Shown piece by piece: positions 26,801 to 35,800 of a DNA stretch of 64,000 nt; positions within the stretch are counted from its first letter, which is position 1; every line of letters begins with the position of its first letter. The stretch is from Branchiostoma belcheri (taxonomy: Eukaryota; Chordata; Leptocardii; Amphioxiformes; Branchiostomatidae), in contig NW_017803713.1 of the NCBI RefSeq assembly GCF_001625305.1, forward strand, positions 1,311,361 through 1,375,360, given 5' to 3'. Under the pieces are notes generated by a model. That model was given only the letters and a program-made list of their open reading frames with translations, did no database searches and was not told where the DNA came from. The position numbers and the translations under genes were made by a program.

Positions 26801-29800
26801 TTCTCTCCCACCTGGCCCTATTTCTTGTAGCTGGAGCACTGGACGGCCTTTTCCTCTTTTCCTTCACGTTTTTCTGTTCAGCTTCGAACGCTGCTGGATC
26901 TGCGATGAACTTTGCATCGATCCTGGACCTCTCCCGCGAGTCGGAGCGGCCCCGTACGGACGCGGACATCGGCCGTGCGGGCCCCTTCCCCGGGCTGGTG
27001 CCCTGTCCCTGCGCGTACCGTATGCCTCCATTCAGCAGCTGTTGTAGGTAGGGTGACGGGGTGTGGGTGGATCTGAAATGAAAACCGATAATGTTGAGAT
27101 TTTTTTTAACCTTTCGCATTAGATTTGGAGTCTGCGGAGGATGTCATCCATAAAATTTACTTACCCAAACACGTGACCTAAAAAAATCATATTTCACAGC
27201 AATACAGAATACTCTAACAAGCCATCTTTTGAACTATTTATCTTTTTTAGAGCAATACTTAAAGTTAGTCATTATAAATGTTACCTAGTAGACATGTATA
27301 TTATGTCATGTATCATGCAGTTGTACAGCCCAAAATCTAACAATTTCAAGGTCTCGTAAAGATCTACCCACCAAATTGAAAATCCACAAATAGAGTCTTG
27401 AGTTATCATGCTAAACACACATAGTATATATTAAATACAAACTCTAAACATAACCTTGACAAAGGTAATAATAATCAATTCTGAAGACTTATTTCATTTC
27501 ATAGCAACACAAAATAGCAAGCCACCCTAAATTATAATTCTTTTTAGTTGCAATGGACAAAAATTCCTCAAGATATGAAAGTTCATCTGGGACTGTAATA
27601 ATTACATTTTATGTACTTCTTGAATGCAAAATAGGGTAGAAAATAGTGTCACAATAATTCTGAAGGGGTTCAGGACACTGTAAAGCTGTTACTAGTGTTA
27701 CATTTGCTGCTTCACTGCAATCAAAAGAAGAAAAGCACTTAAACCAGTTAGGGCCACCACAAAACAGGAAGACATTTTACAAAGCCTATTATTAGGTATT
27801 AATGTTTCCCACTCAACCAAGCAAGCACTCACCCCGCACTCAATTTCAAAAACCTTTCCATATCTACGACAGCCTTTTTCGCTACGTAACCGCCATAACG
27901 TGTGTGAAAACAGAGAAAGTTTTCGGAATAACGGCGAAGTAAAAGTGAGTCGTTACGATAACAGACGATTCTGGCAGGTTTTGGGGAAGGAAACTGTTTA
28001 TCTTGTAACGTGTGTCGTGGTCAACACGGCCGTGTGCGTAAGGCGATAGCGTACCTTTCACGCGTAACAATAGCGAACAGTATGCTTTACACTGCCTTTT
28101 CATGCTTGACTTCAGGTGTAAAATAGGCCAGGAGAATGATAGGAAGCCTTAATAGGCAGGTGTACGTTATACAGGTGGTAGGAATTAGGGCACCAGCAAA
28201 GGACCCAATAACTGTTATTCTTAGGTTAATCCGGCCTTTATTGTAGTGAGGATCGTTTTGAAACATAATATGAGGCATCTAATGCTTTATGGAGATTTGA
28301 GTTGTCTTGGAAGAGTATCATTAACTGTCAAACTACTGTTGATATAAAAATGAGCACTAAAAATGCCATTGAGTAATTTTTCTCCTGTTTCAATGATAGT
28401 GGGCTATCAGAAGAATTTTGTAATTCCATTTCACTTGTAGCTTCAACAAAATGATAGTATTGAGGGTCAAGCCCATGCATACATTGTACAATACTACTGC
28501 TGCCACAGTTTAGAAAATGCAAGCTGTTAATTACAACTATCTGCGATTCAACTAATGCAACCTAATAAACTATATCCATTAGTCAGTTTTGAGCAAGGAG
28601 GTCGTTTTGAGTGTGCATAATATATATTTTGGCTAGAATTTCGAACGAAACTGGTATTTTTCCCCCTGATTTTCACAAGAAACAACTGGCAGGCACACGC
28701 CAGTGTATAATGATCCCAACCCCCGTATTTACACTAAATACCACAGACACTGTATACAAAACCCCCTACTGCCATGGGTTTGAAAAGGCATCAATAAATT
28801 TCACAGTTTTTCCACTACACCATGTTGGGACAACATTAGCCTGGGTGCCATCCGATTTTTAATGGCTACCCCGAAAAAAGGGGTAGCCGTTACAAATCGG
28901 ATGGCACCCAGGCTAGGACAACATGTCCTTGGAACCTGCATTTTTGATCTGAGGTCACCATTTGCAGGTTAACTTTTCCCTCAGATAATAGCCTTGGTTG
29001 AGGTTTTTTTCCTGGCTAAGCAGTGATGGGAAGTTTATTCTATATAAACCAGTCCTGTAAAACCACACACATTTTAATGTATCTTGGATCACAATTTCAG
29101 TATAGTTTGTATATAATGGTATTTTCAATGGCTAAAAATTTGCACTATTTGTATTTAGCCTAACTTGTACATGTATGAACACACACAAGCACACCACTTA
29201 CACACCTTATCTAAAGTCTACTGTTCTATTCATGCAATCTAATAATATTGTAATTGACTAATTCCTGATAGGAACAGCATTCCTGTGTTCCTGTGTTCAA
29301 ACGTGTGTGTCTCTCGTACACGTATCTCTCTCCTGCTTACGTACGTGGGCGGTGTATCATTATCAGCTGTTCACAGTCATGCTTCTACACAAGGGGACCA
29401 TCCACCAACGAAGGTGGTCTTGTACTTAGGGTTGTTGACTAAGAATCTGAAGGTCCTGGGTTCGAATCCCTGGCAGTGGCAAGCCCCTGCCAGTGTTGTT
29501 GCCCTTGGGAAAGGCACTTAACAGCTATTTCCTCACTTGAATGACAGATAAAAATGAGTACCATTAGTCCATTAGGGACATTCTCTTGGATGGGACATCA
29601 AGCCAGTGGTCCTGTATTTGAGGAGGGCTGCACCTTACAGTGTGGTCTTACACAGCAGGCCGGAGGGCAATCCGACTCGCGGGAGGGCCGGGACCGAGGG
29701 CGATGCGGAATACACCGTGTTGTATTTTATTTATGTCATACCCACCCAAGAAAAGACGCCTTTCAATGCAAGATGAGCCAAAAGTTGGTGCCACTAAACC

Positions 29801-32800
29801 CTAAAATGCAACAACATCAATTCCAATGTCCGGATTCTGTATTCGAATTTTTGAAAGGGGCACACGCAGTTAGGGCGAAACACGTTCGAATAATTTTATG
29901 GAAGCCATGGAAGCGTTCGATAACGGGTTCCGGACCGGGCCGTACCGTTATCGCGGCCCTGGTATGATATAAAAAACTGTACAACATGTATACTTAGTAT
30001 GTATGTTACGCCTAAAGGCAGTTTATTCAGGTTATGATTATGTGAAATACACTGTAATGATGTGATATAAACAAAACTGGAATAGTTACAAGTATACTAG
30101 GTAATTCAGATTCATGGAAGATCATGATATATTTCTAACAATTGCTAAGTGTAACATTGGACTGTTTCTAAACTGGTCCATGACCTTGGTACTGAAAATA
30201 AGGATTATCGGTTATAAAGACCACAGCCGTAAAAATCTTGCTCCAAAAAAGACTTGCATTTGATGCAAGCACGTCTAACCCTCGTTTTGGGGAGAAATGA
30301 TGTTAACATTGGATAGAAGAAGAAGAAAGACCCCTTTTTGCACTGCCTTTCTCTTCTAAAACATAAGATACAAAAAAATAATAAAATGAGCTGATAATTT
30401 AATTTAAACTGATACAGAAACAAAATACTACATTTTCCAATGTAAGTCTTTTAAGTTAAAATGGAAATATCTGTAAAAGAATTTAACCACCTCCTCCCTT
30501 TGTGGTATTAATGCACCATCCCTAATCCCCCACACCACATAGTTCTGAGTACAGTACTGATGATAATTCACAGGTGCCCGTCAGTGTAACGCCTCATAAA
30601 ATATTCATGCCAGGAGAAAACGCACTGCCACATCACTGAAGACACTCCTGTCGCACGGAAATGAATTCACAATCACTAACTGTCATAAATTTTCTTTTCT
30701 CCTTTTCCAATTGTTTTCATTTCATTTCCATTTCTACACAATTTCTACATTGATATTTGATATTGTATGGTTTAAAATTTAATCTGAATAGACAACACAA
30801 AGTCCTTGTCACGTTTTGATTTATCAGTAATCAAATTACACTAGAAAAAAAATGTTTATTCCACCCAATCCCCCCCCTGTAGACAAAATGGGTCAGTCCG
30901 GGTTCAAAATGTCCCTCCTAGTTTGACGCCCACGACAAAGAATGATGGGTCGGCCCGTCCCGAGGTTATTTCCCCGCGTTCTCCTTTGCATTTCATTGGA
31001 ATTTGACGTGTACCCCATGCATAACCCTCGTGTGCTGTCACTTAATACGCAAAGTTCCACATCAAAGACACACTCCTCACAAATTCCACGCCACGTCTGT
31101 TGTGTTATCTCTCGGGTGCACCCTTCTTTCTACATAATATATTCCCCCAGCTTAAGTGGAAACACATGATTCACCATAACACAGTGTGTGGCTGGGTGTT
31201 TAGTGTGGGCGGGCTGTCGTAGGTAACGTCCGCGGTGCCGTGATTTCCCTCTCCACGGCGTGCGTTAACCACCGCAAGCCTCCGACGCGTTCTCCTGTCA
31301 CCTGGGACCACCCCAGCCCATCCATATAGAGAGGGAAATTAATTACCACGCATGCTAATCACGGAACATTCCTCCTCAGTCTAAAAAACCCTCCGTGGAG
31401 GTGACGAGATAGCCCCTGTACTACGCGTAAGAGTCTGAACCAACATGGAGCCGCCGAAGTCGCCACATCCGCGCCCGAAGTCTCCGCTACCCAAGGCCGT
31501 CAGCGAGATGCTCTCGGAAAGTAGGGAGAAAATCAGCAGCATGTTTCACCACTCCCAGGATCCTCCAGCCAAAATGGCTACAGAGGTAAACCCATAATCT
31601 CTCTCTCCTCTAAAACGTCCTTCAAAATTTGACTCCTTCCACTCTACGTATCACAACTCGTTCCTAACAACAGCCAAGCTTTCAGCACCATGATAAACTC
31701 ATCCCTTTGTGGTTTCCCTTACCGTATATCTCTCAGTTTTTATTAGATTACAGAACTATGAGTTAACGTGAGCTCACTGCGAGGGGCCATGTTTTATTAG
31801 AGGTCACGCTGCCATGGTACCACTGCCATTATATTGATTTTTTTACCTCTTTCCTCTCTTCACAAAATGTTCACAAATACACACTGTAACTGAATAGCAT
31901 TTAACATTCCTCAAATCTCATTTATATTACATGGGGAACTGTGATTTCATGTGGAAAATGATTTCAGTTCTGATTAGTAAACTGTCATTGAGCCGTGATA
32001 TGAGAATGGATATTACTAGGAAATCTTCGGTGACCTTTACGCTGACTGACATGCTATTCCCAGGGGAGTGACAATAAAACAAACATTCATTTATATCAAC
32101 TCACACATGTACAAATACAATGTACAACTCACACATGTACAAATACATTCTTATGAACCTATACATTTAGAGTATGCGTGTATGTTATTTTATTGAGGTA
32201 TATTTCATACTCTTATAATATCACCATCACCATATAAGCTGATGAAAAATATAAAGGACCTAGGGGATCATATAATTTACGAAATAAAAGGAAGCCTATG
32301 ATATGCATAAAGTAACAATATTACTCTAAAGAATGTATATTGTTCAAATATTAGACAATTTGCTAGCTTATCCTTTTGTACAATAAACTGACAGTATTAG
32401 AGTATTACTTTTAACACAGTTATGAGTTTGCGTACAATGGTATATGAGATGTGTGCGTATGGAACAGTATATCTAGCTTATCACAAGGATGCAGGCATTG
32501 ACTTATTCTGACAGGAGTCATCACCAATGCTCCGTATTTCACCTCACCAACGGAATGACTCAAATTCAACATCACACATGATATAAGAACATAAAAGGGA
32601 GATTTGATATTGGAACATAAACTAGTTGTCTACTAGTAGTAAGTTGTGCCAAGAATAGATGAATTCAAAGATTATTACTGTTAACAGTAACTCTATCTGT
32701 ACCATTTTTGTCACGATATTGTCAATATTTTTTTTTAATTAGAAAAGAGAATGATGTAGGCCAAAGTTAAATATTAGTTGCATTTTGTTGTGATTTTCTG

Positions 32801-35800
32801 TCACTATATTTAGTAAGAATTGTCAAGTTCAGTTTGAAGTTTTCATCAATGGATGACAAAATGTAATTGCGTTTGTTTACTCAGTCTGGTAGTATGTGAT
32901 GTGTCATTTTAGCAGTAAGTACCACTAGTAAGTGTAAAGGCATCCAATAATTTTAGGGCAGTGAAAATTTGGGATTTTCAAAGTCAAATTTCTGGTCATT
33001 TTTTTTAGTAAGTTCAATCAACCCCATATTATAATAATAATTAGCTTTCTGATATTTGTTAGGCAAGAATGGGATATTGCTGATCGAAAACAGTTGCTTG
33101 TTTCATTATTGTTGTTGTTTCATAAAGTATGAAATGATAACCAAAAATTATACTAAGAAATGATTTCCTCAATCCAGAATGTTTCTGTTTTGCTGCCCTA
33201 AAATTGCATTGGATGCCTTTAATGATACACAAGGGACAGAAAAGGAATTTCCTGACTTCAATTCTTTATTTCCAGGTAAAAAGTGTTTAAAGAAAATGCT
33301 TGGAAACTTGCAAAAGTTAATTCATGTACGTACATACTGTTTTGCTAGATAGAATTTGGTATAATTACTAAGAGTTAACCAGTATCCATTGACTGTTCTA
33401 GATGTATAGTACATGGCATAATTATGTATTGTCATTATTCTGTCACATTATAGTGGCACTGACATTGCTGTTATTGTTCTATCACATTAAGTGAATCAAT
33501 TTTTCCAATTATGGGTCAATTTATGACTGAACCGTTACACTGACACAATTAGGTAATGACATTTAGTAACTACTAACTGATTGTAGCTCTTTTAATCATA
33601 ACTGAATGTTTTCAAATATAGTTTTGTCTTTTCTCTGTCTTTTCACTTATTATGACATAATAGTGTTATGGCATGTGTTTGGGTGGATGATTTGATAGAT
33701 GTTGAACTGTTAGATATCAAACTGCATATTACTTCTGATCAACAATCATAAATATTATCTAAACGATGACAATTCATACATGGGACATGAAACAAAATGT
33801 TACAGTACACAGGTCACCAGTATATACAAGATTTTAATGCCCCAGGGTCACACCAATTTGATTTGTTGATTCTCAGATTTTTTCAGAAAAAATATGAAGC
33901 GACAGGGCCAAAAACTATAACAAAAACAGACCTAGGTATCCTATGATAACCCCAAATGCTATAGGCTTTATAGCTATAAAAAATATTACTGATAGGAGCC
34001 ATGAAGTCAACATACCAGGCTGGTTTGTACTTGCAAACAAAAATATGAATTTCAAACTTTTAATCAAAATATGAGCCCAAAATATGAGCATTCTGGAGTT
34101 GATTCAGAGCCTGAAATGTTTTTTTTTTCTTTTTGCGAATCAGGAAAAAATTGAGATGGCCAATCCGTGAACCAACAAATTAAATTGGATGGTGTGGCCT
34201 TGGAAACAATACTATAAGGGACCATCAAATAGTGGCCACATTGGCCAGGTGATCCTTCTAAATAAAAGGTGGTCACTAGAATTGTTTTGACCCGTACGTT
34301 TATAATCATTATGGTACTATATGTAGTATATCAAAGTCACCAGGTCTTTGGCTCATACAATATTCTTAATTAAGGTAACTTAATTGAATATGATTGTGAC
34401 AAATTGTGGGTGTGACTGTGAATCAATAATACATTGTATATGACCTTGTGCATATGACCTTGTATATTATCGACGCCTATAATGATGTCAAAATTAATTT
34501 TCTTCCTTTGGTTGTCCTAAAAATACCACTGAATTTGTTGTGGCATATGGGCTGCAAAAATTGCAAGCAAATGTAGTGTAGAATTTGACATGCTATAATT
34601 GAAATGCTTTGTCACATAGAATTTCTACTAGTACATACATTTGTATATGAGCATAATGTACATGTGAAATATAAGTGACACTTAAGGAGTACAAGGTGGA
34701 CACTATATAGGCATCAGACATTCCATGCATCCATACATCAAGTGATGAGTGGAGGCAGAAACTTACAAGCAAGCAATGGCAAGCAAGCAATACGGAAAAT
34801 CCTGCTCTGGGCCAAAGAAGAAACGATCATCCACGTCTTTTGATTTCGTAGACAAGTTCTTCAACTGGCTGAGGACAATTCTTTAACTTAGTTTCATAGT
34901 TTTCATGGATTGACATAACACCTGTGATTGTCACCTTTTCAAGATATCAACCCTGACGCAGACTGTAAGGTTTCAACCACTCACACCTGCAGTCATGGAA
35001 TCTGCTCTTTTCCATACTCGGATGTGGTATGGTCTTTAACAATTGCAAGTAGTGGCTCTCCTCAAACACAGGACCTCTGACTTTATGTCCCATCCAAGAG
35101 GACATCCCTAACTGATGCCAGGTACTCATTTTCACCTGAGTCAAGTGAGGAAATAGGTAAAGTGCCTTTACCAAGAACACAACAGTAACAGGGGCCTGCC
35201 ATGGAATTGAACCCAGAACCTTTTTTGGACTCAACAACCCTAACCACAAGACCAACTTTCCACTTAACAGTAATACAATAAAAGTGAAACTATGGCCCTG
35301 TTCTCTAAAGAATAAAATTGTCCAGATTGAGCCAAACCAGCTGGCAACTGTCTTGGCAACCGGCTTTGATCTGGTCAACTTTACCCCAGTGGGAACCCTC
35401 TCTATCCGGCTTGGTTTGTCTTGATCTGTAGGTTCAGCCATACGAACCACCTTGTGAGGTGGACTGTTGCTGACAGACTTCATCTTAACCTGAGCCTGAA
35501 ATTGGGTGTTCTCACTGGGGTAAAATTGACCAGATCAAAGCTGGTTGCTAAGTCAGTTGTCAATCGGTTCAGCCCAATCCGGACAATTTTGATTCTAGTG
35601 GGAACAGGGCCTTTTTTCCGTTAAACATATTGTTTTTGCTCTGTATCTTCTTCCTCTTCTTCTCCAAACAAATAAGATCAATGACCTGAACCAGACGTGG
35701 TCACTATGGTCACTAGTGTTGGGTTATACATCATGTTGCAATTTTATAGCAGGAGGGATTTAGACTCCTGTCATGATCATATACATGTACATTGTATATA

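Noticed and set aside
34947-35483. 178-codon minus-strand frame
   Set aside because: Made of a SINE and a foldback MITE; no conserved protein features.
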